Notes: generated from the sequence alone by a model not told the origin. 64,000 nucleotides of DNA from an uncultured Endozoicomonas sp. (GCF_947495845.1 NZ_CANMAO010000001.1:327690-391689); one strand, 5' to 3'; counted from the first letter of the stretch, positions 12,030 to 22,153 are shown. Made by a program: numbers and translations.

Positions 12030-12044
12030 ACGTCAAGAGGATGG

Positions 12045-13190
12045 TTATCTGTTGATGATGGCCGTTTTGATTCGACCAATGGCTTCTTCCAGTATAGAGC
12101 GACTACAGCCAAAGTTCAGTCGAAGGTAGTTTGCATCACCAAATTGTTTTCCTGGTGAAAGCCCAACACCTGCTTGCTCAAAGAACTGGTGCGGATCTTC
12201 CAGTTGAAGCTCACTGACGTCTATCCAGGCAAGATAGGTTGCCTGTAAAGGCTCCATGGACAGCCCGGGAATACTGTTAATTTGTTCCATCAGGTAATCA
12301 TGATTTCCACGGAGGTAATCCAGTAGCGACTGCCGCCATGGCTCACCGTGTCGATAAGCCGCTTTGGTGGCGGCATAACCGATCAATGTGCTGTCCGGTG
12401 ATGGCACAATACCAGAGCGGGTAGCATTAAACTGATGTCGTACTTTGCCATCGGGAATAATGGTGAAAGCACAGCCAAAACCCGCAAGGTTAAAGGTTTT
12501 CGATGGTGACATCAGAGTGACAGAGTGATCCCGTGCGTAATCACTGATCGACGCATAGGGAATATGCTCGGCGTGTCGATCAAGAATCAGATCGCAATGC
12601 ACTTCATCGGAGCAGACAATCAGATTGTGCTTCTTGCAGAACTGTTCCAGTGCTTTCAGTTCATCCCGGGTAAAGACTCTGCCATTAGGATTTTGTGGAT
12701 TGCACAGCATTAACAATTTGGTGGAACTGTTGATTTTCTTTTCCAGCCCGTCAAGGTCCAACATCCAGCGACCATCACTCTTTATCCATTCAACACCAAT
12801 AAGCTCTCGGTTGGCGAGTTTTGGTGCTGTCAGGAAAGGGTAATAAACGGGAATAGGCGAAATAACGCCTTCTCTTTTCCCGGCGTAGGCGCGCACACAA
12901 ACATTGAGGGCTGAGACTAATCCGGGCATCCAGACAATCCATTCTGGCTCAATATCCCAGTGATACAGGTTTCGACAGCGCTCAACCACCAGCTGTTCCA
13001 GCTCACCATCAGGCATGGTGTAACCAAAGACTCCGTGATCAATACGCTCATGCAGTGCTTCAATAATCTCAGGAGCCGATTTGAAATCCATATCCGCCAC
13101 CCAGAGGGGAATCACATCGGAAGCGAAGCGATCCCACTTGAGACTGGACGTGTTGGTTCGATCAATGACATTATCGAAATCGATGCTCAC
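12045..13190 (-). CDS. MalY/PatB family PLP-dependent C-S lyase
   Basis: A fold-type I aminotransferase-class protein of the MalY/PatB group, which cleaves cystathionine or cysteine conjugates to pyruvate, ammonia and a thiol. The family start is clear (FDNVIDRTNTSSLKWD and PLWVADMDF). NPQNPNGRV sits at residues 164-172, the cofactor-holding SDEVHCD at 194-200, and the Schiff-base lysine is K231 in SPSKTFNLAG. At 381 residues it is a normal length. It follows the selU gene by 27 bases on the same strand, so the two probably form an operon joining sulfur/selenium metabolism. Whether it acts as a cystathionine beta-lyase in vivo cannot be told from sequence. Confidence 0.9.
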   Translation of the reverse strand: MSIDFDNVIDRTNTSSLKWDRFASDVIPLWVADMDFKSAPEIIEALHERIDHGVFGYTMPDGELEQLVVERCRNLYHWDIEPEWIVWMPGLVSALNVCVRAYAGKREGVISPIPVYYPFLTAPKLANRELIGVEWIKSDGRWMLDLDGLEKKINSSTKLLMLCNPQNPNGRVFTRDELKALEQFCKKHNLIVCSDEVHCDLILDRHAEHIPYASISDYARDHSVTLMSPSKTFNLAGFGCAFTIIPDGKVRHQFNATRSGIVPSPDSTLIGYAATKAAYRHGEPWRQSLLDYLRGNHDYLMEQINSIPGLSMEPLQATYLAWIDVSELQLEDPHQFFEQAGVGLSPGKQFGDANYLRLNFGCSRSILEEAIGRIKTAIINR

Positions 13191-13217
13191 TGTACTTTCC
13201 TTTTAGCATTATTCTTT

Positions 13218-14354
13218 TTAAGCAGACCCTATTATATGCTTCTTCGCTACAGTTGCCAGAAACGATTCTGTGTAGTTTTCCTTAATGGCCTGACGATTGC
13301 CCCGGAACACAATCTCACCCGCTTTCTGCTCCAGCTGATAGTCATACATAGGATCGTAGTAACCGCTGAGCAGTTCGCTGATCAATGGGCTGTAGCCGTC
13401 TATTACGCCGTTTTGTTTATGTTGTTCGATGGCAGAATTAAGAATATCAGTGAGTTGCTGATAGCGTTCGCCACCAAGCCTGCGTCGGATTCGATAAAGG
13501 CTGCCATGAAGCCCTTCGGTAAACTGTTCAAAGCCTTCTTCATAACCATAGGCATCGACAAACTCTGCCAGATTTTCCGTAACGTACTCTTTCAGGCCGA
13601 TGTTTACTCGCTCTGCCATGGTTTCTTCCAGAAGAATCAGGAGTGATTCCTGCATTTTATCTTTCATGGTTTGAGGCAAACTGCAGCGGCCAATCAGCTT
13701 GCTTTCATCTTCCAAAAGTACTGGCATGCCCGGGTGACGATGGTGGTGTTTCAATAGGGCAATGGCCAAACGGTTTTCAAAATCGATCTGCCCTGGTTGA
13801 CCACCATAGCGACGACCAAAGCTGGAACCTCGATGATTTGCCAGACCTTCCAGATCAATACTGTAGGGCAACTGTTGTATTAAATAGGTTTTGCCTGTGC
13901 CAGTTTTACCGCTGAGGATAATAAAAGGCACTTGTTCAATGGCGCGTTCAAGTTCATCAATCAAAAAGCGTCTTAACGCTTTATAACCGCCTTTGATTAG
14001 CGGGTATGGGTGACCAGACTCACCCAGCCATTCCTGAGTAATGTGGGAACGCTGCCCACCACGAAAACAAAAAAGATAACCTTCCGGGTGTTGTTTGACG
14101 AAGCGTTGCCAACCTTCCAAGCGCTCCTTGCGAACGTCATCTGTAGCCAGCTTATAGCCAAGTGCCACTGCTGCATCCGGCCCTTCCTGTTTATAACAGG
14201 TGCCAATAACTTCCCGCTGGCGGTCGTCCAGAATGGGCAGGTTAGTGGCACCGGGGAAGCTGCCTTTTTCAAATTCAACGGGCGCTCTCACATCCATTAA
14301 AGGAATGTCATCCAGAAAAAGGGAGAGAAAGTCTTCGGTATTGGCTCTTGGCAT
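13218..14354 (-). CDS. mnmH: tRNA 2-selenouridine synthase
   Basis: MnmH (SelU, YbbB) geranylates and then selenates 2-thiouridine at the wobble position of Lys, Glu and Gln tRNAs. The N-terminal rhodanese domain contains the active cysteine C96 in LFCFRGGQRS. A P-loop GKTGTGKT lies at residues 149-156 and is followed by the conserved HRGSSFG segment. At 378 residues it is close to the E. coli enzyme (364). It heads a likely two-gene operon with the MalY-like lyase. No selD (selenophosphate donor) is in this window. Confidence 0.94.
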   Translation of the reverse strand: MPRANTEDFLSLFLDDIPLMDVRAPVEFEKGSFPGATNLPILDDRQREVIGTCYKQEGPDAAVALGYKLATDDVRKERLEGWQRFVKQHPEGYLFCFRGGQRSHITQEWLGESGHPYPLIKGGYKALRRFLIDELERAIEQVPFIILSGKTGTGKTYLIQQLPYSIDLEGLANHRGSSFGRRYGGQPGQIDFENRLAIALLKHHHRHPGMPVLLEDESKLIGRCSLPQTMKDKMQESLLILLEETMAERVNIGLKEYVTENLAEFVDAYGYEEGFEQFTEGLHGSLYRIRRRLGGERYQQLTDILNSAIEQHKQNGVIDGYSPLISELLSGYYDPMYDYQLEQKAGEIVFRGNRQAIKENYTESFLATVAKKHIIGSA

Positions 14355-14459
14355 GACAACAGGGTTACGATGTAGGATCAGAACTGCATAGTGTCTTACT
14401 CAATGCACTGGCTTGGCAAGTATGGATTGGTGAAAATCTGAGCGGGAGAATGCTTATAA

Positions 14460-15674
14460 TCAAAAAGCTATGCGTTTGTTTAGGCCGAGTGATAGTGTGC
14501 TCATTGTCAAGGCCATGATCGAAGCGATCCAAAATGATAATGGGATACCGTTACTGCTGCTCATCAATAGCGGAATTTTGTTGAATACCCAGGGAGCCAG
14601 CACAATCGCTGTATAATTCATGGACATCATCAAAGCAAGAGAAAAAGTTGCACGCTTGTTAGCTGATGTAGCTACCGTTTTTTCATAGAGAAATGGCTGA
14701 ATAGTGCCATAACAAAAACCTGTCACAGCAACACCTGCTGCAAGAAAAAGCCAGTGCCGGCTGAGAGTAAGAAAAATAAGTCCTATTGCTATACCGAAAA
14801 AGCAAATGGTAATTAGCTGTTTGGACAGCCATTTGATCAGTCTGTTAATCATTAGGCCCGGAAGCATCATTGCTGTGAAAAATGTCGAAATTAATGCTCC
14901 TGATATATCACTTTTAAAATGATCATTCTGCAAAAGAAAGGGTAAGTTGTATGGAATAACCAAAACTATAGCCGTGGCGAAAAAGTAAACGACCATGATA
15001 GTAAACAGGCCATTATGTAAGGCTCTTTTGTTATGCAATGGAGACCCTGTCTCACTCACATTGGGTTGCTCGCCCTTGATTTCACCTTGTTTTCTTTTTA
15101 AGTATTGGTTTGATAGGAAGTAGAGCAATGACAATGGCAGCACAGGGAAAAGATATACAATGAACGGATAGTGCCAGTCGTATTCGGCTACCCATCCAGT
15201 CAGGGCGGTTGCTACAACCAGTGTTAAATTGGTTATGAATGAACTGATACCAAATTGATGTATGCGGTATGGCCCAGAGAATAAGTCATTAATTAATCCG
15301 GTAGACTGTGGAATGATGAGACCTGCCCCAACACCCAGCAGCAAGCTGACATACAGTAGTTCATTCATGCTCTGAATGTAAAAATAGCTGGCACCACTAA
15401 GAATAAATATCGTTAGCCCAATTGCTAGAAGAATCAGTTTGTTTTCTCTGCTTCCCCAGTGTCCGGAAAGTAGAATAAAAGGAATAATCAGTATTGATGG
15501 CAGGGAGGTCATCATTTGCAGATCGGAGTCAGAAACATGGGGAAATATACGGTCTAGATGCCCAAGTATTGGGGATATTGCTAAGCCTGGGAGCGATATC
15601 ACTGCAGAAATAGACCAGACAGCTATTAGTGTTGGTAATGGAATGCGGTTTTTACCAGTTTCAATGTTCAACAT
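14460..15674 (-). CDS. MFS transporter
   Basis: A 404-residue membrane protein with about 12 hydrophobic segments and the layout of the major facilitator superfamily. The loop after helix 2 (GHWGSRENK) resembles the family motif A in a degenerate form. A hydrophilic loop with RKQGEIKGEQPNVSE lies between the halves. Its stop-to-start distance from the upstream permease is only 13 bases, so both are likely one transcript. Substrate cannot be assigned; the partner suggests an amino acid or its breakdown product. Confidence 0.78.
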   Translation of the reverse strand: MLNIETGKNRIPLPTLIAVWSISAVISLPGLAISPILGHLDRIFPHVSDSDLQMMTSLPSILIIPFILLSGHWGSRENKLILLAIGLTIFILSGASYFYIQSMNELLYVSLLLGVGAGLIIPQSTGLINDLFSGPYRIHQFGISSFITNLTLVVATALTGWVAEYDWHYPFIVYLFPVLPLSLLYFLSNQYLKRKQGEIKGEQPNVSETGSPLHNKRALHNGLFTIMVVYFFATAIVLVIPYNLPFLLQNDHFKSDISGALISTFFTAMMLPGLMINRLIKWLSKQLITICFFGIAIGLIFLTLSRHWLFLAAGVAVTGFCYGTIQPFLYEKTVATSANKRATFSLALMMSMNYTAIVLAPWVFNKIPLLMSSSNGIPLSFWIASIMALTMSTLSLGLNKRIAF

Positions 15675-15687
15675 TTTGGCTACCGGT

Positions 15688-17163
15688 TTAACCGAGTAAT
15701 TCGTGGGCGTTTTTAACGCAATAAATAGCCCCAGCTACAGCGATAGAGCCAATTGTGCCCATCCATACCTTTTCTGATGAAATGAATAAAGGGCTTTGGT
15801 CGTTAGATTCTTTCCTTGCCCACCAGAACAAAGGAAGACCCAGCGCATAAATCACAGCTGCGACCATCATATACGTGAGACCGGCCGCATAAATCAGCCA
15901 GGCTGCGTAAATTGACCCGAGAATGCCAGTTTTCATCGCTCGATGAACTTTCTTTTGTGATATTGCATGAAGGCTTTCTGGGTGCCGGGACAGTTTCCAC
16001 AAATACAATGTGCAAACCAGATAGCAGGGAAGAACCATAACGCCGGTAATGCTCAGCATCAGGTTCCAAGCATTGTCTGCAAAATAGACAATGACCATAA
16101 ATCCCTGCATTAGTATAGACGACACAAGAAGAGAAAATGAGGGGGTTTCATTTTTATTTTCAGTGGCAAATACCTTGGGAAAGGTACCATCCAGCGCCGC
16201 TTCATAAGGCATGGATATAAGCATCACTGTCCAGACCAGCCAGCAACTGAGAACAGAGACCAGCACGCCTGTATTCATCAAAATAGCTCCCCAGTAACCA
16301 ACTGTTTTTCCAAGAATTACACCGGTTGAGGGTGCTCTCATTATACTGATTTCCTCTTGAGTCAGAACACCTAAAGGGAGTAGTGACAGCAAAGCGTATA
16401 AAATCAGACAGGTGATGAATCCGACTAAGGTTGCACTTCGAACATCTCTCTGTGAGCGAGCTCGGATGGCAATAACCGAAGCGCCTTCCACGCCAATGAA
16501 AACCCATAAAGTCATCATCATTGTGCTTTTTATCTGCTCAAATACACTGCCAAGGTGTTTGTCCTGAACGTCGGGAATGTTGGCTTGCACCCAGAAGTTT
16601 CTGGTAAAGAGTGAAGAGTCGAACAGGTAAAGCATGATGAGAATAAAAATAAACAAAGGTACAAGTTTGCCTATAACCGCAATGTTGTTTAGAAGTGCAG
16701 ATTCTTTAATACCGGCTAGAACGACAAAGTGCATACACCAAATGACAATGGAGCCTCCTATAACGGCATAAACAGTGTTTCCACCCTTTAAGTAGGGTGG
16801 AAAGAAATAATTCAGCGCCCCCATCATTAGAACGGCAAAGCCAATATTCGAGCAGATATTGCAAAGCCAGTAGCCCCATGCCATCAAAAAGCCGGTTAAA
16901 CGGCCAAAGCCTATATCACCATAGCCATAGATTCCGTCTGTCATTTCAGGTTGAATGTCAGCTAATGTACAAAAGGTATTGGCAATAAACCACATACCGG
17001 CGCCGGTGATGACCCAGGCAATGAGAATAGCTCCAGCAGAAGCCTCCTGAGCCATGTTTTGCGGCAGGTTGTAAACTCCTCCGCCAATCATGGCACTGAT
17101 CACGGCGGCAGAAAGTGATAAAACTCCAACTTTATTGTTAATGCTCAACGAACCAGTCCCCAA
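15688..17163 (-). CDS. APC-family basic amino acid antiporter (arginine/ornithine type)
   Basis: A 491-residue permease of the APC superfamily with about 12-13 membrane segments. The N-terminal SAAVISAMIGGGVYNLPQNM matches the G-rich helix-1 substrate site of ArcD/YdgI-type arginine-ornithine or lysine antiporters, and FIGVEGASVIAIRARS fits the same group. It is the first gene of a two-gene minus-strand unit with the MFS transporter. No arginine deiminase genes (arcABC) are nearby, so the exact substrate remains open among arginine, lysine and ornithine. Confidence 0.85.
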   Translation of the reverse strand: MGTGSLSINNKVGVLSLSAAVISAMIGGGVYNLPQNMAQEASAGAILIAWVITGAGMWFIANTFCTLADIQPEMTDGIYGYGDIGFGRLTGFLMAWGYWLCNICSNIGFAVLMMGALNYFFPPYLKGGNTVYAVIGGSIVIWCMHFVVLAGIKESALLNNIAVIGKLVPLFIFILIMLYLFDSSLFTRNFWVQANIPDVQDKHLGSVFEQIKSTMMMTLWVFIGVEGASVIAIRARSQRDVRSATLVGFITCLILYALLSLLPLGVLTQEEISIMRAPSTGVILGKTVGYWGAILMNTGVLVSVLSCWLVWTVMLISMPYEAALDGTFPKVFATENKNETPSFSLLVSSILMQGFMVIVYFADNAWNLMLSITGVMVLPCYLVCTLYLWKLSRHPESLHAISQKKVHRAMKTGILGSIYAAWLIYAAGLTYMMVAAVIYALGLPLFWWARKESNDQSPLFISSEKVWMGTIGSIAVAGAIYCVKNAHELLG

Positions 17164-17486
17164 AACAAAACGACAGCTTTATTGGATTTACCCTGTTAAT
17201 TTAGCAGTCCTTATTTGGAGGTAGTTGTATTTTATGGAGAGTTTAGGTCGCTTAACATGTGGATAAAAATCTGTTAAGCAAGTGGAGGGAATGGGCTAGA
17301 AGTCAATCAATGTAAGTGCAATCGCTTATTTATCTTTCTTATATGGATTTTCAGATAAATAATATATAGCTTTCCTTATATTTGATTTTGGTATAGACCC
17401 ACACTGATTGTTTGATAATTGTACAGTCAGCATGGATCTATTTATCGTTTACTTTCCAACTAATTGGCTATCCGACAATATAGTGC
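17164..17486. other. AT-rich intergenic region
   Basis: 323 bases between the antiporter start and the sodB stop, both on the minus strand. The part nearest 17163 should hold the antiporter promoter. The stretch 17320-17440 is very AT-rich. No gene, repeat family member or convincing terminator is visible. Confidence 0.5.
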
Positions 17487-18068
17487 TTATGCAGCAAAGT
17501 TCTCGGTAACAAATTCCCAGTTAGCCAAAGCCCAGAAAGCTTTCAGGTAATCAGGACGCACATTGCGGTAGTCAATGTAGTAAGCGTGTTCCCACAGGTC
17601 GCAGGTCAGCAGAGGCTTTTGTTCGCCAGTCAGCGGAGTTGCCGCATTGCTGGTGTTGACGATTTCCAGAGAACCGTCTGGATTTTTTACCAGCCAGGTC
17701 CAGGAAGAGCCGAAGTTGTTCACGGCCTTGTCGGAGAATTGGGCAACGAACTCATCAAAAGAACCGAATGCTTTGTCGATAGCCGCCGCCAGTTCACCAC
17801 TTGGCTTGCCGCCACCATTTGGACTCAGGCAGTGCCAGTAGAAAGTGTGGTTCCATATCTGGGCCGCGTTGTTGAAGATGCCGCCTTCTGAGGTTTTAAC
17901 AATCTCTTCCAGAGATTTGTTGGCCAGCTCAGTACCTTCTACCAAACCATTCAGCTTTACAACGTAGGTGTTGTGATGCTTGCCGTAATGGAACTCCAAA
18001 GTTTCTTTGGAGATGTGTGGCTCGAGGGCGTCGAGGGCATAAGGAAGTTCGGGAAGTTGAAACGCCAT
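17487..18068 (-). CDS. sodB: Superoxide dismutase [Fe]
   Basis: Converts superoxide to hydrogen peroxide and oxygen in the cytoplasm. The 193-residue length and N-terminal [18 protein letters not shown] are typical of Fe-SodB. The four metal ligands are at the expected positions: H27, H74, D157 and H161 (the last two in [11 protein letters not shown]). The Fe-type signature around [12 protein letters not shown] is present. It stands alone, divergent from the next gene across about 275 bases that would hold both promoters. Confidence 0.97.
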   Translation of the reverse strand: MAFQLPELPYALDALEPHISKETLEFHYGKHHNTYVVKLNGLVEGTELANKSLEEIVKTSEGGIFNNAAQIWNHTFYWHCLSPNGGGKPSGELAAAIDKAFGSFDEFVAQFSDKAVNNFGSSWTWLVKNPDGSLEIVNTSNAATPLTGEQKPLLTCDLWEHAYYIDYRNVRPDYLKAFWALANWEFVTENFAA

Positions 18069-18344
18069 GTTTAGCTCCGCTTCTTTTCTGATCTTATATC
18101 AGATGGAATAATTGTGGGTTTTGAAGACCTGATTTTCGCAAAGCGATATTAGCATTAGGGCTATTACTAATCCAACTGGTATGTATCTTGCGGTTCGTAT
18201 CAAAAAAATCAAAGTTCATATTGTGCAAACGTGCATTTTGGCTTGGGAGTGCTAACGCTTTCTTCTACAATGAACCTTCTTTTTTGCGCTATGAGTCAGA
18301 AGACAAACAGACAAGCGCCGTATTTGTGATGGAATTCAGTGATT

Positions 18345-19145
18345 ATGCGAGAGGACAATAAGACACAGCAGCCCGAGCAGGGTTTTTCTCTGTCGGCGGA
18401 TGAGCGCCCTTCCCGACAACGGGCTTCTGCGGGAGCACCTCGCAATATTGGTCATGGTGTGCCGGTCAAATCCGGTGGTGGCGGCTATTGGGTGAGTACC
18501 ATTCTGTTTTTATTGCTGGTGGCTGTTGCCGGTGGTGGTTACTGGCAGTTCTCTCAGTTGCAGAAAACGCTGGCGGATACCCGGCAGCAATTACAGGAAA
18601 CCCGGGAATCACTTGGGCAAGTGACCGGCGAGGTTTCGAAAACTGGAGAGAATATCAGCCAGAGCGATTCGGTGTTTCGATCAGAGTTGAAGGTGCTGAA
18701 TTCTGAAATCCGTAAATTATGGGATGTGACCAATAAGCGGAATCGCCAGTGGATTACCGAGAATAAAGAGAAGATTGCCCAGACCGCGAAAAAGGCCGAT
18801 CAGGCTGTGAGTCAGATGGATGGCGTGAAAAAGAGTTATGCGCAGCAAGATAAGCGTTTGGTGGAAGTTAACCAGATGATCAAGGCTGTTACCACTGAGC
18901 AGCTGGTAGCCAATTCGGATATGACGGCTTACGTAGACGCTCTGAAGGGCGAGATTGCTGCTCTCAAAAAGACAATTAATAGTCAGAAGACCGTTGAGCA
19001 GCAGGTTGTAGCATCCGCTGAAACTCAGGAAGAATTGAGCAAGAAACTGAGTTCTTTTCAAAGTCAGGTTTCTGTTCGTCTCCAGCAGCTGGAAAATTCC
19101 ATCAGAGCCATCGGTGATGATGAAACGGGTTTGATTATTAAGTAA
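18345..19145 (+). CDS. Single-pass membrane coiled-coil protein, unknown function
   Basis: About 266 residues. A polar N terminus of about 47 residues rich in Gly/Arg is followed by one membrane helix (WVSTILFLLLVAVAGGGYW). A long coiled coil (QLQKTLADTRQQLQETRESL onward) fills the rest, pointing into the periplasm if the basic N terminus stays inside. I do not recognise the family by name; similar anchored coiled-coil proteins occur near PilZ or division genes in related bacteria. A GTG at 18339 could start it six bases earlier. Confidence 0.75.
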   Translation: MREDNKTQQPEQGFSLSADERPSRQRASAGAPRNIGHGVPVKSGGGGYWVSTILFLLLVAVAGGGYWQFSQLQKTLADTRQQLQETRESLGQVTGEVSKTGENISQSDSVFRSELKVLNSEIRKLWDVTNKRNRQWITENKEKIAQTAKKADQAVSQMDGVKKSYAQQDKRLVEVNQMIKAVTTEQLVANSDMTAYVDALKGEIAALKKTINSQKTVEQQVVASAETQEELSKKLSSFQSQVSVRLQQLENSIRAIGDDETGLIIK

Positions 19146-19162
19146 TTCTTTCATTCTTCAGA

Positions 19163-19187
19163 GGGGCTCATTTAATTAGCCCCTTTA
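19163..19187 (+). terminator. Intrinsic terminator
   Basis: GGGGCT (19163-19168) pairs with AGCCCC (19178-19183), followed by TTT, 18 bases after the membrane coiled-coil gene. A second small hairpin with a 7-base stem CCAGATC/GATCTGG and T-rich tail lies at 19226-19249. Confidence 0.75.
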
Positions 19188-19707
19188 AACATTATTATTT
19201 TCCCTTCATTGACTTCTTTCTATTGCCAGATCTTGGGATCTGGTCTTTTCTTATTCAGTTTTATGTGATTTGACCGGTTTTCGCCAAGTATTCTTGCGCC
19301 AGAATGCACGTCTATTAATGTCCATATTAAGCGTCAGAATCATGAAATTCTCTGGTTCAGAAGGTGTATTTAAAGTGCCGTATCCGTTGCTGCCTGGTGT
19401 GCATTCTGTGTCGTGAATATCTTTTAACTGATTGAAATATAGGATTTATGTGATGGTTTTTTCAAGGCTGAAGTAGGTGGAAGTAATGATGTTTGGCTGT
19501 CAAATCAAAGTTGGGTTAAGCAAGTTGATTCATTTCCCTATGGCCATTAGCTCTAATGATTGTCCTTTTATCAGGGAGGTTGCGGTTGGCATGGAAAGGG
19601 GTATTTCCATCTTCTGTAATTATGAGGCAGGTGTATCTTTTTCAGAGATTCTATTGATTGTGAATTTCCGGGAAGGGCAGTAGTTTTTGTACATTAAGGT
19701 ATAAAGT
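19188..19707. other. Intergenic region with a doubtful small ORF
   Basis: About 520 bases. It holds the second hairpin at 19226-19249 and a 68-codon reading frame at 19477-19683 (start around GTG 19477 or ATG 19486) that ends 24 bases before the PilZ gene. The predicted peptide has no recognisable motif, so it is not called as a gene; it may be leader sequence for the PilZ gene. Confidence 0.4.
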
Positions 19708-20073
19708 ATGTCTTTGAGAAGTAGTGGCAAGGAAGGCCGCTCAATTCAACGCCACCAGTTGCAGGAATACCTCAAGGTTTATAACCGCAATACCATGCGG
19801 GTTATGGGCAGTATTGGTAACATCAGTTGCAATGGTCTTATGTTGATCAGCTCGGTGCCGGTGTTGATTGGTGCTGTGTATAACATGCGGGTTATTATGC
19901 CCGGTGATGGCGATCTCAAATATCTGGACTTTGATGCCCGTTGTCACTGGTGTAAGCCTGATGTGGGGCCGGAGTATTTTGACTCGGGCTACAGCATTGT
20001 GAATGCTGGCCACGATATCTTCGATTTGGTGGACTCCTTGAAAGACTATTTCACGTTCACCGAAGACGGTTAA
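19708..20073 (+). CDS. PilZ domain protein
   Basis: A 121-residue single-domain protein that looks like a PilZ domain, a family that often binds cyclic di-GMP. The basic N-terminal box is present in weakened form (RSIQRHQLQEYLKVYNR), and the D/NxSxxG motif reads GNISCNGLML. The first box does not show the full RxxxR spacing clearly, so c-di-GMP binding is uncertain. It is monocistronic by spacing. Confidence 0.7.
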   Translation: MSLRSSGKEGRSIQRHQLQEYLKVYNRNTMRVMGSIGNISCNGLMLISSVPVLIGAVYNMRVIMPGDGDLKYLDFDARCHWCKPDVGPEYFDSGYSIVNAGHDIFDLVDSLKDYFTFTEDG

Positions 20074-20169
20074 TCAGGCCATTTCATGGTTGGAAGAGAC
20101 TGGATTTGGCGTACTTAATAGTCTTCAAGTATTATCACCTTCCGCTCTATCCTGCTGATTCTGGAAACG

Positions 20170-20787
20170 ATGCCTGCCGATTACGATGTGCCCGCCGAGA
20201 CTGTGGTTTTTGAAACCGACGTCAAAAAAAGCCGTTTTATCACCTGGATAGCCCATGCGCCTTCCAAGGCTGATGCTCAAGTATTTATCCAATCTATCCG
20301 GCAGAAATACCCAGACGCGACCCACCACTGCACAGCTTATATTGCTGGTCCGCCCAATGGCGGCGCGGCCATTGCCTGTGATGATGACGGAGAGCCTTCT
20401 GGCACTGCGGGTAAGCCCATGTTGAACGTGCTGCTTCATAAAGGAATTGGAGAGATTGTGGTTGTAGTAGTTCGTTACTTCGGAGGTGTCCGACTCGGGG
20501 CAGGTGGTCTGGTTAGAGCGTATAGTTCTGCTGTTCAGATGGCCTGTGAGCAATTGCCTCTAACAAGGAGGGTGCATCTTCAGGAAGGCGAGATTACCTG
20601 TGACTACTCACAAGAACAGGCGACTCGGTATATCCTGAATCAGTATCAGGCTCAATTAATGGGTTGTCAGTATTCTGATAGAGTCAAGCTAATGGTGGCT
20701 ATGCCTGGAGAGATCTGTAACGATTTGACTCGCCGGTTGTTAGAAGTAACCCGAGGTCAGGCTGAGGTGGTTTGGCAGGATTTATGA
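20170..20787 (+). CDS. YigZ/IMPACT family protein
   Basis: A 205-residue member of the YigZ (UPF0029/IMPACT) family. The family signature is clear: the KKSRFITWIAHAPS start, HHCTAYIAG, DDDGEPSGTAGKPML and VRYFGGVRLGAGGLVRAY. Bacterial members have an RNA-binding-like fold; the IMPACT homologue in eukaryotes regulates Gcn2, but the bacterial role is unsettled. The length is normal. Confidence 0.92.
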   Translation: MPADYDVPAETVVFETDVKKSRFITWIAHAPSKADAQVFIQSIRQKYPDATHHCTAYIAGPPNGGAAIACDDDGEPSGTAGKPMLNVLLHKGIGEIVVVVVRYFGGVRLGAGGLVRAYSSAVQMACEQLPLTRRVHLQEGEITCDYSQEQATRYILNQYQAQLMGCQYSDRVKLMVAMPGEICNDLTRRLLEVTRGQAEVVWQDL

Positions 20788-20818
20788 GATCAATTAATTC
20801 GAACTAACGTAAGATTTA

Positions 20819-22153
20819 ATGGTCAGAACATTTAGTATATTAATAACGTTAGTATTATTTGGTTCGGTGGCCGGTATGACAATTCTTACAACCTCATACT
20901 CGCCTGGGGTAGGTAACTTCGGCGACAGTTTTTCAGCTAAAAAAGATGAACAGGATTCAGGGTTGAGGAAGGCCTCCAGTTGTCCAAACCTTTACGGTAG
21001 CTCAGTTGAGGCAAAAATACTCAATGGACGCAAAGTTCAGCCAAAGGTTGTTGTTAACAACCTACATGACGTCGAGGGCGACTTTGTTGTGATTGACGGC
21101 GAGGATGTGATTGTCGCAGAGGTTGAACAGTCTCTCTCGAATGTATGGCACTTTCTTCAGGGGTCGGATTACCCTCATGGCTTAGTATTTAAAAAGAGTG
21201 TTCAGCAGCATGCGCAAGATATTGTTAATGGATATTTGATAAAAGGTAGTGTTGAAGGTATTCGGCTTTTCTTTCAACAGGATCAAGAAAAAATTTCAAT
21301 ATTAATAAAACAACTCAAAGTGTTTGGGTTTGATGAGGCGTCAGAAGCATTAAAGAGTATTGAGCAAAAGGTATGGGGCTTAATGTTTCGCATAAACCTA
21401 CTAAACAACTACGAAAACGTGAATCGGTATTCTAAGGGTGACACCGTTTTGAAAAATCTTGGCGAAATTGCTTTTAAGTCTTATAAAGAAATGAAACTCC
21501 TTGATAATCATATTGTTGCACAGTTTGATCAGGATGTTACTCGTTCTATGAACTTTTTTGCCCATAGCAGCAAGCCCTTTGTTAAATTCCATGTCTGTTG
21601 TCAAAATGGCAATTATGTCTATACCGAGGCTGAACTCCCTGAGAATCAAGGTATATCGTTTCATACGGAATCTGCAACCGGGAAGAGTGCAGGGAATTTG
21701 AGTAAAGGTGATGAACTGGAATCTGCAAGAACTGCCTTCTCAAAAGTAGTGCAGCAGAGAATCATCGATTTTGCTGAAACTGATAGTATGACGTCGGTTA
21801 TTTCAGACTTGTTGACGCAGACAAGTGGTAATAGTCTCTGGTTTTTCCTGGCGCTGTTGCGTCAAAGTGAAGATGAGCGGGAGGATGTACTCTCTGCCGT
21901 AGATCGTCAATATGAAACGCATTTTTTTAGGAATGACGACGGTAGTGTAACTGTCAATACGAGCCTTATTGCTCCCCGGTTTACCCGGGCAATAGAGGGC
22001 GATAAATTTGAGTTTCAACAATCAATAGCGATCCATGCCCAGGTAACTTTGAATCCGGAGAAGTTAGATAGTCTTCAATTTGATGAGCTTGAATTGAAAA
22101 TTGGCGCTCCTGAGTCGATCCAGTATGTGGAAGAAGTTGTAGTTGTCGGTTGA
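20819..22153 (+). CDS. Unknown exported or anchored protein
   Basis: A 444-residue protein I do not recognise. A hydrophobic N terminus (FSILITLVLFGSVAGMTILTT) looks like a signal or signal anchor. No further membrane segments are visible. The rest is a mixed alpha/beta soluble sequence, with a short helical segment around residues 135-200 and the strand-rich end IQYVEEVVVVG. Base composition is visibly AT-richer than its neighbours yigZ and sbcB, which suggests lineage-specific or acquired DNA. It sits 31 bases after yigZ. Confidence 0.65.
   Translation: MVRTFSILITLVLFGSVAGMTILTTSYSPGVGNFGDSFSAKKDEQDSGLRKASSCPNLYGSSVEAKILNGRKVQPKVVVNNLHDVEGDFVVIDGEDVIVAEVEQSLSNVWHFLQGSDYPHGLVFKKSVQQHAQDIVNGYLIKGSVEGIRLFFQQDQEKISILIKQLKVFGFDEASEALKSIEQKVWGLMFRINLLNNYENVNRYSKGDTVLKNLGEIAFKSYKEMKLLDNHIVAQFDQDVTRSMNFFAHSSKPFVKFHVCCQNGNYVYTEAELPENQGISFHTESATGKSAGNLSKGDELESARTAFSKVVQQRIIDFAETDSMTSVISDLLTQTSGNSLWFFLALLRQSEDEREDVLSAVDRQYETHFFRNDDGSVTVNTSLIAPRFTRAIEGDKFEFQQSIAIHAQVTLNPEKLDSLQFDELELKIGAPESIQYVEEVVVVG

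Noticed and set aside
12960..13646. A 228-codon open frame across malY-like and mnmH genes
   Set aside because: It crosses the boundary of two well-supported minus-strand genes and has no family resemblance.
19477..19683. A 68-codon gene upstream of the PilZ gene
   Set aside because: No motif, weak start context and no support beyond an open frame; described only as part of the intergenic region.
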